7,373 nt of DNA from JAWLGW01 sp964569055. Its GTDB lineage: Bacteria; Planctomycetota; J058. The stretch is taken from NCBI GenBank assembly GCA_964569055.1, contig CAZMSZ010000372.1:1-7373 (forward strand). Reading direction: 5' to 3'. Positions 1 through 6,805 of the stretch are shown here, one piece after another. The notes beneath the pieces are model-generated. The model was given only the letters and a program-made list of their open reading frames with translations, did no database searches and was not told the origin of the DNA. The position numbers were made by a program, and so were the translations under genes. Every line of letters starts with the position of its first letter. The first letter of the stretch is position 1.

Positions 1-120
1 CAGCGGCGACGATTGCTTCGCGATGGCGCGATCCGAGTTTCGAGACAGAGCCTGGCGACGCGCCCCGCTGGGCCTCGCTGCTGGCGACGACCCGAGCTGC
101 TAAGCTTGGCGCCCCACCCG

Positions 121-126
121 GGAGGT
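121..126 (+). promoter_or_regulatory. Ribosome binding site of the PqaA-like gene
   Basis: GGAGGT lies six bases before the ATG at 133, a near-perfect Shine-Dalgarno match with good spacing. It selects the ATG at 133 over the in-frame ATG at 13, whose extra 40 residues are arginine/proline-rich and would bury the signal peptide. The bases from 1 to 120 show no recognisable gene or clear promoter. Confidence 0.75.
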
Positions 127-132
127 GGCTCC

Positions 133-1557
133 ATGCGTGCCTCAGCTCGCTCCGCGCCGTTCGTCCTGCCCGCGCTCGCCGCCCTGGCCCTGCTGGCGCC
201 CGCCCCGGCCCGCGCCGAGGGGCCGAGCGACGTCGACCTCTCGCACGCGCTCGAGCGCTACGTGCGGCGCGAGCAGCCCGAGTACGGCTGGAAGGTCACC
301 GGGCGCGAGGCGCTGGGGGGCGACGTCGAGCTGGTGCAGATCGAGCTCGTCAGCCAGGTGTGGCACGGGATCCGCTGGACGCACCGGCTGAACCTGCTCG
401 ACCCCGCGCCCGCGACCGGCGCGCGGGCGCGCCCGGGCCACGCGATCCTGGTGATCAGCGGCTCGGGGCGCGACCGGCAGCTCATGACGATCCTGGGCTC
501 GATCGCGGCGCGGCTCGGGGTGCCGGTGGCGGTCCTGCACGACGTGCCCAACCAGCCGCTGTTCCCCGAGGCGGACGCGCGCGGGCGCGGGCTGCGCGAG
601 GACGCGCTGATCGCGCATACGTTCAAGCGCTTCGCCGAGACCGGCGACCCCACCTGGCCGGCGCTCCTCCCCATGACCCGCGCCGCGGTCGCCGCCATGG
701 ACGCGCTCGGCGAGTACAGCGCGGCGGAGGCCGCGGCCGCGCCCGCCGAGCGCGCGCGCCCCTGGCGCCACGGCAAGCTGGAGAAGTTCGTCACGACCGG
801 CGGCTCCAAGCGCGGCTGGACCACCTGGCTGACCGGCGCGGTCGAGCCGCGCGTGATCGCGATCGCGCCGATCGTGTTCGACAACCTCAACTTCGCCGCG
901 CAGATCGGGCTGCACATGGAGACCTGGGGCAAGCCGAGCCCCTCGATCCACGACTACACCGACGCCGGCCTGATCGAGATGCTCGAGACCGAGCGGGGCC
1001 GCCAGCTCGGCCAGCTCGTCGACCCCTACTCCTACGCGGCGCGCCTCACGCTCCCCAAGCTGATCCTGATCGGCACCAACGACACCTACTGGCCGCTCGA
1101 GGCGATCCACCTCTACCGCGGCGGGCTGCCGGGGGAGCTGTTCACGCACTACGTCCCCAACGCCGGCCACTCCGCCGGGCTGTCGGTGGTGCAGGCCCTG
1201 GTCGGGTTCTTCGATCACGTCACCGAGCGCACCCCCGACCTGCCCCAGCTCGAGCTGACCGTCGCGCCGCGGGCGGGCGCCGAGATCCGGGCGGCCACCG
1301 CGGCGGACACCGCGCGCCTGGGCAACGTCCGCCTGTGGGCCACCTGGATCGAGGGGCGCGACTTCACCAAGGCGACCTGGGTCTCGGTGGACGCGACGCG
1401 CGCCGGCGACGCCTGGCGCGCCTCCTTCCCGGCCGTCGTCCAGCGGGACCACGGCCGCGCCGCGTTCATAGGCGAGGTCGAGCTGCCCGAGAGCTCGGGC
1501 GCGACGTTCCTGCTGCACACGCCCGTGCAGGTGTGGGAGCTCGGCCCGACCCAGTGA
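133..1557 (+). CDS. PhoPQ-activated pathogenicity-related (PqaA-like) secreted alpha/beta-hydrolase
   Basis: The predicted protein has 474 residues. Residues 1-28 form a Sec signal peptide: Arg-containing start, Ala/Leu-rich core, then PARA before EG, so the mature protein should be exported to the periplasm or beyond. The body matches the PhoPQ-activated pathogenicity-related family (Pfam PhoPQ_related). Visible landmarks are an early QVWHGIRWTHRL segment, PNQPLFPE, the nucleophile-elbow-like TGGSKRGWTTWL with Ser225, GTNDTYWP with Asp317, and VPNAGHSAG with His346. Ser225, Asp317 and His346 are in the right order and spacing for a hydrolase triad; this assignment is inference from the fold. 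Salmonella PqaA is PhoP/PhoQ-regulated and linked to antimicrobial-peptide resistance, but the family's substrate is not well established and PhoP control cannot be read from this sequence. The last codons overlap the corA start (GTGA), suggesting coupled translation. Family assignment is firm, biochemical role is not. Confidence 0.88.
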   Translation: MRASARSAPFVLPALAALALLAPAPARAEGPSDVDLSHALERYVRREQPEYGWKVTGREALGGDVELVQIELVSQVWHGIRWTHRLNLLDPAPATGARARPGHAILVISGSGRDRQLMTILGSIAARLGVPVAVLHDVPNQPLFPEADARGRGLREDALIAHTFKRFAETGDPTWPALLPMTRAAVAAMDALGEYSAAEAAAAPAERARPWRHGKLEKFVTTGGSKRGWTTWLTGAVEPRVIAIAPIVFDNLNFAAQIGLHMETWGKPSPSIHDYTDAGLIEMLETERGRQLGQLVDPYSYAARLTLPKLILIGTNDTYWPLEAIHLYRGGLPGELFTHYVPNAGHSAGLSVVQALVGFFDHVTERTPDLPQLELTVAPRAGAEIRAATAADTARLGNVRLWATWIEGRDFTKATWVSVDATRAGDAWRASFPAVVQRDHGRAAFIGEVELPESSGATFLLHTPVQVWELGPTQ

Positions 1558-2476
1558 GCGGCGCGCTGCACATCCTCGGCTATCTCCCCTCCAGCGGCTT
1601 CAAGGAGCTGAAGGAGATCGAGCAGGCCAAGGCGGCGCTCGCGGGCGGCGGCACGCTGTGGGTCGACATCGAGGGGCGCTCGCCCGAATCGGACGCCATC
1701 CTGGGCGAGGTGTTCGGCTTCCACCCCCTCGCGATCGAGGACGTCTACAAGGAGCGGCACCGGCCCAAGGTCGAGGACTACGACGAATACCTCTACATCA
1801 TCGTGCGCGGCCTGCGCGACGCGTCCGAGCTCGGCGACGTCGTCACGACCGAGCTCGACGTGTTCTTGGGGCGCAACTTCGTGGTCACGCACCACGACGG
1901 CGCGGTCCCCTCGGTCACGGCCGCGCGCGACGAGGTCCGGCGCACGCTGGGGTCCGCGCTCACCAAGGGGGCGGTCTACATGGCGCACCGCCTGCTCGAC
2001 CGGCTCGTCGACGAGTTCCGCGACCTCCCCGACGTCTACATGCGCGAGGTCGACCGGCTCGAGGCGGCGGTGCTCGGCGGCCACGACGAGCTGGCCCGGA
2101 TCTTGGAGCTCAAGGGCGCGCTGCACCGGATCCGCCGCACCGCGCAGGCTCAGACCGGGGTGCTCGCGCGCCTCGCCCGGGCCGAGTTCGACGAGATCCC
2201 CCAGGAGGCGCGCCCCTTCTTCCGCGACGTGCACGAGCACATGGCGCAGGTGGCCGAGCGCCTCGACACCGAGCACAGCGAGCTGCAGGCCGTGTTCGAC
2301 GCGTTCCACTCGCTGTCGGCGCACCGCATGAACGAGATCATGAAGGTGCTGACCCTGATCTCGACGATCATGCTGCCGCTGACCTTCCTGGCCGGCGTGT
2401 ACGGCATGAACTTCGACAACATGCCCGAGCTCCACTGGAAGTACGGCTACTTCATCGTGTGGGGCGTCATGATCAC
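1554..2476 (+). CDS. corA: CorA-family magnesium/divalent cation channel, 3' end lost in assembly gap
   Basis: This is a CorA-type inner-membrane Mg2+ (or Co2+/Ni2+) channel, a homopentamer in characterised relatives. 307 residues are visible before the N-run. The cytoplasmic domain shows GFHPLAIEDV (about 55-64), RPKVEDYDEYLYII (70-83) and LDVFLGRNFVVTHH (101-114), followed by the long alpha-helical stalk. TM1 is about 264-283 and ends in the signature YGMN (Gly284-Met285-Asn286). The periplasmic loop NMPELHWKYGY is typical of the branch, and TM2 begins about 298 and is cut at residue 307. Roughly 10-25 residues (rest of TM2 and the basic tail) should lie in the gap. The GTG start at 1554 overlaps the upstream TGA by four bases and is chosen because the reading frame opens there into family-like sequence; only a weak GGGAG at 1535-1539 precedes it, consistent with coupling. 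Substrate ion cannot be decided from the sequence. Confidence 0.92.
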
Positions 2477-2576
2477 NNNNNNNNNNNNNNNNNNNNNNNN
2501 NNNNNNNNNNNNNNNNNNNNNNNNNNNNNNNNNNNNNNNNNNNNNNNNNNNNNNNNNNNNNNNNNNNNNNNNNNNN
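2477..2576. other. Assembly gap (100 N) between corA and purE
   Basis: Exactly 100 N, the conventional placeholder for a gap of unknown size. It hides the end of corA, any corA-purE intergenic sequence and the purE ribosome binding site. CorA and purE happen to be in the same frame across the Ns, so an automatic gene caller would read one fused protein. That fusion is an artefact. Confidence 0.97.
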
Positions 2577-2579
2577 AGC

Positions 2580-3071
2580 ATGAACGCACCCCTGGTCGGC
2601 GTCGTGATGGGCAGCGACAGCGACTGGGAGGTCATGCGCCACGCGGTGGCGCGCCTCGAGGCGTTCTCGGTCGCGCACGAGCGGCGCGTGGTGTCCGCGC
2701 ATCGCACGCCCGACCTGCTGTTCGAGTACGCGGCGAGCGCGCGGGGGCGCGGGCTGCGGTGCATCATCGCGGGGGCGGGCGGGGCGGCGCACTTGCCCGG
2801 CATGCTGGCCGCCAAGACCACGGTCCCGGTGCTCGGGGTGCCGGTGCCCTCGCGTCACCTGCAGGGGCTCGACTCGCTGCTCTCGATCGTGCAGATGCCG
2901 CGCGGCGTGCCGGTGGCCACGTTCGCGATCGGCGAGAGCGGCGCGGTCAACGCGGCGCTGTTCGCGGTGGCGCTCCTCGCGGCCGAGCGGGCCGACCTCG
3001 CCGAGCGGCTCGACGCGTTCCGCCGCGAGCAGGAGCAGCGCGCGCTCGGCGCGGAGCTGCCGCCGGCATGA
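2580..3071 (+). CDS. purE: N5-carboxyaminoimidazole ribonucleotide mutase, class I PurE
   Basis: The 163-residue product is class I PurE, which converts N5-CAIR made by PurK into CAIR in de novo purine synthesis (octameric in known members). The signature elements are all present: MGSDSDWEVM (residues 10-19), VSAHRTP (38-44), IAGAGGAAHLPGM (63-75) and KTTVPVLGVPV. Ser12, Asp15 and His41 correspond by alignment from memory to E. coli PurE Ser16, Asp19 and His45, the catalytic residues. The ATG at 2580, four bases after the assembly gap, matches the usual N-terminus, so the gene is probably complete although its ribosome binding site is hidden. The stop overlaps the purK start as ATGA, consistent with translational coupling and matched output of the two enzymes. 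Length is normal for the family. Confidence 0.96.
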   Translation: MNAPLVGVVMGSDSDWEVMRHAVARLEAFSVAHERRVVSAHRTPDLLFEYAASARGRGLRCIIAGAGGAAHLPGMLAAKTTVPVLGVPVPSRHLQGLDSLLSIVQMPRGVPVATFAIGESGAVNAALFAVALLAAERADLAERLDAFRREQEQRALGAELPPA

Positions 3072-4195
3072 TCGCGCCGGGCGCCACCCTCGGGGTCCTG
3101 GGGGGCGGGCAGCTCGGGCGCATGTTCGCGGTCGCGGCGCGCCGGCTCGGCTACGAGGTCGTGGTGCTCGACCCGCAGGCGCCCTGCCCCGCGGGCGAGG
3201 TCGCGAGCCGCCAGCTCGTCGCGCCCTACGACGACCCGGCCGCCCTCGACGAGCTGGCGCGCGTGTGCGCGGCGGTCACCACCGAGTTCGAGACGGTCCC
3301 CGCCAGCAGCCTCGAGCGGCTCGAGGCGGCGGGCTGCCCCGTGCGCCCCTCCTCGGCGGCGGTCGCGGTCGCGCAGGACCGGCTGGCCGAGAAGACGTTC
3401 TTCCGGGCCGCCGGCTGCCCCACCGCGCCGTTCGCGCCGGTCCGCGCCGCGGCCGAGCTGGGGGCCGCCGTGGACGCGGTCGGCCTCCCCGCGCTGCTCA
3501 AGGTGAGCCGCGGCGGCTACGACGGGAAGGGGCAGTTCGCGGTCGGCTCGCTCGCCGAGGCGGAGGCGGCGCTGGCCAGCCTGGGCGGCGAGCCCTGCAT
3601 CCTCGAGGCGCGCCTGCGGCTCGAGGCGGAGCTGTCGGTGGTCCTCGCCCGCGACGCCACCGGCCACGTCGCCGCGTTCCCCCCCGCCGAGAACGTGCAC
3701 GAGCAGGGGATCCTCGACCTCTCGCTGGTGCCGGCCCGCGCGCCCGCCGCGCTGGCCGACGACGCCGTGGCGCTCGCCCGCGGGCTGGCCGAGCGCCTCG
3801 AGTACTGCGGCGTGCTGGGGGTCGAGCTGTTCCTGAGCGGCGGCCGCCTGCTCGTGAACGAGGTCGCCCCGCGCCCCCACAACAGCGGCCACTTCACCCT
3901 CGACGCCTGCGCGACCGACCAGTTCGAGCAGCAGGTCCGCGCCCTGTGCGGCCTCCCGCTCGGCGATCCGCGCCTGCTCACGCCCGCGGTCATGCTCAAC
4001 CTGCTGGGCGACCTGTGGCAGGCCGGCCCGCCGCCCTGGGAGCGCGTGCTCGCGCATCCCGGCGCGCGCCTCCACCTGTACGGCAAGCGCGAGCCGCGGG
4101 TCGGCCGCAAGATGGGCCACGTGACCTGCCTCGCGCCGACCCTCGAGGAGGCCCTCGCCACCGCGAGCGCGATCAAGCGAGACCTGAGCCGGTAG
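3068..4195 (+). CDS. purK: N5-carboxyaminoimidazole ribonucleotide synthase, PurK
   Basis: The 375-residue product is the ATP-grasp enzyme PurK, which joins AIR, ATP and bicarbonate into N5-CAIR, the substrate of PurE encoded just upstream. The N-terminal nucleotide-fold domain opens with LGVLGGGQLGRM (residues 8-19). The ATP-grasp domain shows SRGGYDGKGQ (147-156, glycine-rich ATP loop) and NEVAPRPHNSGH (264-275, metal/phosphate-binding Glu and Asn). The C-terminal domain has LTPAVMLNLLGDLW and the late YGKREPRVGRKMGHV motif, typical of PurK rather than PurT. The ATG at 3068 overlaps the purE stop by four bases and leaves the standard short lead before GGGQLGRM. Length is slightly above E. 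coli PurK (355). No defect is visible. The gene is the last on the plus strand before the convergent repeat region. Confidence 0.96.
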   Translation: MIAPGATLGVLGGGQLGRMFAVAARRLGYEVVVLDPQAPCPAGEVASRQLVAPYDDPAALDELARVCAAVTTEFETVPASSLERLEAAGCPVRPSSAAVAVAQDRLAEKTFFRAAGCPTAPFAPVRAAAELGAAVDAVGLPALLKVSRGGYDGKGQFAVGSLAEAEAALASLGGEPCILEARLRLEAELSVVLARDATGHVAAFPPAENVHEQGILDLSLVPARAPAALADDAVALARGLAERLEYCGVLGVELFLSGGRLLVNEVAPRPHNSGHFTLDACATDQFEQQVRALCGLPLGDPRLLTPAVMLNLLGDLWQAGPPPWERVLAHPGARLHLYGKREPRVGRKMGHVTCLAPTLEEALATASAIKRDLSR

Positions 4196-4203
4196 CGGGC
4201 GCC

Positions 4204-4646
4204 TATCCACCTCTCGTGAGGAGTGGCGGTGATCCGAGCCCCGCCCAATCANNNNNNNNNNNNNNNNNNNNNNNNNNNNNNNNNNNNNNNNNNNNNNNNN
4301 NNNNNNNNNNNNNNNNNNNNNNNNNNNNNNNNNNNNNNNNNNNNNNNNNNNGTGGCCGGAGCCGCCGCTCATTCTCCTCCTCGCAAGGAGTGGCCGTGGC
4401 CGGAGCCGTCGTTCGTTCTCCTCTCGGAAGGCGTGGCCGTAGCCCGAGCCCCGCCCAAGAATCTCCTCTCGGAAGGAGTGGCAGTAGCCCGAGCCCCCGC
4501 CCCAAGAATCTCCTCTCGGAAGGAGTGGCCGTAGCCCGAGCCCCCGCCCAAGAATCTCCTCTCGCACGGAGTGGCCCTAGCCCGAGCCCCCGCCCCATCA
4601 CACCTTCTCACAAGGCGTGGCCGTGACCCGAGCCCCGCCCCCATCC
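4204..4646. repeat. Degenerate intergenic tandem repeat array, 44-47-base units, with hairpin core
   Basis: This convergent intergenic stretch holds no gene but a head-to-tail array. Unit anchors (the CTCCTCTCG-like start) fall at about 4209, 4374, 4418, 4463, 4510, 4556 and 4602, with a further half-unit at 4352-4373 emerging from the gap; steps are 44, 45, 47, 46 and 46 bases. A typical unit reads CTCCTCTCGGAAGGAGTGGC, then CGTAGCCCGAGCCC, a C-rich run and AAGAAT. The leading part forms a small stem (CTCCT with AGGAG, loop CTCGGA). Units at 4352 and 4374 carry a diverged second half (CCGGAGCCGTCGTTCGTT-like). The strand bias is strong: C-rich on plus, G-rich on minus. Because unit lengths are not multiples of three, the open frames through it are not conserved and it is probably not coding. 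Copy number is unknown because of the internal gap. I do not recognise the family. Confidence 0.85.
4252..4351. other. Assembly gap (100 N) inside the repeat array
   Basis: Exactly 100 N, again a placeholder of unknown real size. It interrupts the tandem array, with repeat units on both sides, so the break was probably caused by the repeats and the array may be longer than shown. Confidence 0.97.
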
Positions 4647-4707
4647 CGGATTCCTCGGCTCCCACACCCCCCCTGGCCGTTCACACCACAGCAGCCGAGG
4701 AATCCGG
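4646..4707. terminator. Perfect 15-bp inverted repeat, possible bidirectional terminator
   Basis: CCGGATTCCTCGGCT at 4646-4660 is the exact reverse complement of AGCCGAGGAATCCGG at 4693-4707, with a 32-base loop that includes seven consecutive C at 4667-4673. One arm lies three bases past the stop codon of the minus-strand gene ending at 4711, and the element sits between two converging genes, which favours a transcription-termination or 3'-end-protection role. No T-tract follows on either strand and the loop is long, so it is not a textbook intrinsic terminator. A small mobile-element remnant with terminal inverted repeats is an alternative. Confidence 0.5.
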
Positions 4708-4710
4708 TGG

Positions 4711-5943
4711 TCAGTCGCTGGTTAGCTTCTCCAGCCGGCGCAGCATGGCTGCGCGGGCCATCAGCTCCTTGACGTCGACTCGGCCGCGGGCGCGCGCCTC
4801 GCCGACCAGGCGGCCCAGCCGCTGCACCTCCTTGTCGAGGTGCTCGAGCATGGGCTTGAGCTCCACCAGGGCGGCCTTCTGCTCGGCAGCCTTGGCGCGC
4901 AGCGCCTCGAGCTCGGACTGGGCCTCGCCGGCCTTGGCCGCCGAGGCGGCCTCGAGCCCGGCGGCCTCGGAGCGTGCGGTCTCGAGCGCGGCCGCGACCT
5001 GATCGCGTTCTTGCTCGCTCGCCGCCAGCCGCTCGCGCAGCTCGTCCCGCTCCGCCTCGAGCGCCGTCGCGGCGTCGCGGGCCTCGGCCAGGGCCCGCTC
5101 GGCGGCCTCGCCCTCCGCGCGCGCGGCCTGGAGCTGCCCGCTCTGCAGCTCGAGCGCGGCCACCGAGGCGCGCAGCCCCTCCAGCTCGGCCTCGAGCTCC
5201 TGGGTGCGGACGTCGGCCTGTTGCTCGACGGCGGCCACCGCCTGGTCGCGCTCGTCGAGCCGCCCCTGCAGGACCTCGACCAGCTCGAGGTGATCGCGGC
5301 GCTCGCGCTCGAGCTGCCCCACCTGCTCGCGCAGGGCGTCCCGCTCGGCCCGCAGGCCGGCCACGGTCTCCTCGAGCTCGTAGCGGCGCTGCTCGGCCGC
5401 CTGCCGCTCCTCGAGGTGCTTGGCGCGCTCCTCCTCGAGGTCGGCGGCCAGCACCGCCTTGCTGTCGGCCAGCCGGCGCGCGTCGCCGAGCGCCTCGCGG
5501 ATCTGGGCCAGCGCCGCGCCCACCTCGCCGGGCGCGTCGATCTCGTCGCACAGGCGGGCCACCGCCTCCAGCTTCTCGCGCAGCGACTCGATCACGACCT
5601 CGAGCGCGTACTTGCGCCCGGCGATCGCGGTGCGCTCGGTGCGGAGGATCTGGTTGCGCGAGCGGAGGCTCTTCAGCTCGCCCAGGAGCGCGCCCCCAGC
5701 GAGCGGCGCCTCGGCGGCATCGCTCGCCGGCTCGGCCTCCTCGTCCACCACGACCAGCGGGGTCGCGTCCTCGGGGTCGGCGGCTTCGGTGCGGGTCGAG
5801 GCCGCCTCCAGGCCGCGGATCTCGCGCGTCGCCCCCTCCGGGCGGGGGAGGTCGAGGTCGACCTCCTCGGCGCGCGTGGTCTTGCGCCCGAGCGGGAGGA
5901 TCTCGCGCGGCGGGGCCGCGCCTGGCTCGACGTCGTCGCTCAT
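4711..5943 (-). CDS. Long coiled-coil protein of unknown function, probably cytoplasmic
   Basis: The predicted product has 410 residues. No catalytic domain is recognised. Residues 1-85 are low-complexity, rich in Glu, Asp, Ala and Pro and probably disordered, with a basic GRKTTR patch near 19-24. Residues 86-165 contain a helical but less repetitive stretch (LGELKSLRSRNQILRTER, then KYALEVVIESLREKLEAVARL) with the only cysteine, Cys132. From about 165 to 375 heptad-like Glu/Arg/Leu/Ala repeats predict a long coiled coil, and the last 35 residues (LGRLVGEARARGRVDVKEL onward) are a less repetitive tail. There is no signal peptide or membrane segment. The ATG at 5943 is the first plausible start; its Shine-Dalgarno is poor. 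It follows the other coiled-coil gene by 52 bases and is probably co-transcribed with it. SMC-like hits are to be expected from composition alone; no Walker motifs are present. Confidence 0.82.
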   Translation of the reverse strand: MSDDVEPGAAPPREILPLGRKTTRAEEVDLDLPRPEGATREIRGLEAASTRTEAADPEDATPLVVVDEEAEPASDAAEAPLAGGALLGELKSLRSRNQILRTERTAIAGRKYALEVVIESLREKLEAVARLCDEIDAPGEVGAALAQIREALGDARRLADSKAVLAADLEEERAKHLEERQAAEQRRYELEETVAGLRAERDALREQVGQLERERRDHLELVEVLQGRLDERDQAVAAVEQQADVRTQELEAELEGLRASVAALELQSGQLQAARAEGEAAERALAEARDAATALEAERDELRERLAASEQERDQVAAALETARSEAAGLEAASAAKAGEAQSELEALRAKAAEQKAALVELKPMLEHLDKEVQRLGRLVGEARARGRVDVKELMARAAMLRRLEKLTSD

Positions 5944-5995
5944 GCGCGGCTCATTGTAGAGAAGCCCGCCCGCGCCGGCACGGGCCCCTTGGCCC

Positions 5996-6787
5996 TCAGT
6001 CCCGCTCCTCCGGGCCCGCCGCCTCCCGGAGCGCCTGCTCGATCTGCTCGGCGACGTGGAGCATGCGGTCACGGTGCTCCGCCGCGCGCTCCTGCAGCCG
6101 GGCCTCGGCCTCGCGCGCCCGCTCGGCCAGGTGATGGGCGCGCTGCTCGAGCTCGGCCTGCCGCTGCAGCAGGCGCTCCCCGAGCTCGCGGGCGCTCCGC
6201 TCGATGTCGTCGGCCCCGCGCCCCTCGCGGTGCATGGCCTCGATCCGGGCCCGGGTCTCGGCGCGCGCCGCGGCCGCCTCGGCCTCGAGCCGGCGCCGCT
6301 CCGTCTCGACCCGCTCGACCGTCTGGTCACGCTCGCGCTCGAGACGCTCCAGGCCGGCGCGCAGCTCGGTGAGCTGCTGAACCCTGGCGTCGGTGGGCCC
6401 GAGCCGCTCACGCCCCTGGACCAGGGCACGCTCGATCCGCCGGCCGCGCTCGCGCTCCCGCTCCGCGTCGCGACGCGCCTCGCGGGCCTGTCGCTCCTCG
6501 CGGGCGTGGCGCTCGGCCTGCTCGCGCTCGCTCCGCTCGCCCCGGCGTCCCCCCTCGAGGGCGGCCTGCAGCCGGGCGATCGCGCCCGCCTGCTCGGCGA
6601 CCAGGCGCTCGAGCGCCTCGACCCGTCGCGCGAGCAGCCGCACCTGCGTGCGGAGCTGCGCCTCCCCGGCGTCGTCTGCTCGCGCGGGGGTGATGGTGAG
6701 CTCGCTCACGAAGGCGCCCAGCGCCAGCCCAAACAGGATCACCCCGACCCAGCCCCTCGCTCGCCCCCGGTTCGTCCCGCTCGCCAT
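5996..6787 (-). CDS. Signal-peptide or membrane-anchored coiled-coil protein of unknown function
   Basis: The predicted product has 263 residues. A basic N-terminus (RGRARG) is followed by a hydrophobic segment, WVGVILFGLALGAFVSEL (13-30), and PARA before DD (cleavage possible after Ala37). It is therefore either secreted to the periplasm or held as an inner-membrane anchor with the body outside. Residues 43-77 (LRTQVRLLARRVEALERLV) look like a short leucine-based coiled coil. Residues 80-125 are extremely Arg/Glu-rich, perhaps a single alpha-helix, and 133-258 form another coiled coil. No enzyme motif is seen. The ATG at 6787 is chosen over one 27 bases upstream because AAGGAGGA lies at the right distance from it. 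The gene is first of a two-gene unit and is divergent from the heptosyltransferase gene, which hints at an envelope-related role, but that is only inference. Confidence 0.82.
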   Translation of the reverse strand: MASGTNRGRARGWVGVILFGLALGAFVSELTITPARADDAGEAQLRTQVRLLARRVEALERLVAEQAGAIARLQAALEGGRRGERSEREQAERHAREERQAREARRDAERERERGRRIERALVQGRERLGPTDARVQQLTELRAGLERLERERDQTVERVETERRRLEAEAAAARAETRARIEAMHREGRGADDIERSARELGERLLQRQAELEQRAHHLAERAREAEARLQERAAEHRDRMLHVAEQIEQALREAAGPEERD

Positions 6788-6792
6788 GCTGC

Positions 6793-6800
6793 TCCTCCTT
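6793..6800 (-). promoter_or_regulatory. Strong ribosome binding site of the anchored coiled-coil gene
   Basis: Read on the minus strand, AAGGAGGA ends five bases before the ATG at 6787. This is a strong Shine-Dalgarno sequence and decides the start in favour of 6787; an upstream in-frame ATG at 6814 has no comparable site and would contain this element within its coding sequence. Confidence 0.8.
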
Positions 6801-6805
6801 CGGCT

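Noticed and set aside
2..103. Possible tail of an upstream gene ending with TAA at 101-103
   Set aside because: The frame is open from the window edge but only 33 codons are visible and no family pattern is recognisable; chance is likely in GC-rich DNA.
13..132. N-terminal extension of the PqaA-like gene from the ATG at 13
   Set aside because: It lacks a ribosome binding site, encodes Arg/Pro-rich sequence and would bury the signal peptide; GGAGGT before the ATG at 133 is convincing.
142..1518. Long open frame on the minus strand across the PqaA-like gene
   Set aside because: Arg/Gly/Asp-rich, low-complexity translation typical of antisense frames in GC-rich coding DNA; the plus strand has clear family motifs.
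4203..4601. Open reading frames through the tandem array on both strands, giving repetitive RGLGLxPLL-type peptides
   Set aside because: Unit lengths of 44, 45, 46 and 47 bases shift the frame from unit to unit, so no peptide repeat is kept; the frames also depend on the N gap.
4204..4646. CRISPR array
   Set aside because: The whole unit is repeated with no unique spacers between conserved repeats, and no cas genes are nearby.
4711..5943. SMC/Rad50-like chromosome segregation protein
   Set aside because: Only coiled-coil composition agrees; there is no Walker A, Walker B, signature motif or hinge.
5940..5954. Four-codon minigene on the minus strand overlapping the coiled-coil gene start
   Set aside because: It starts at an ATG at 5954 and ends at a TGA overlapping the ATG at 5943, but it has no ribosome binding site and is short enough to be chance.
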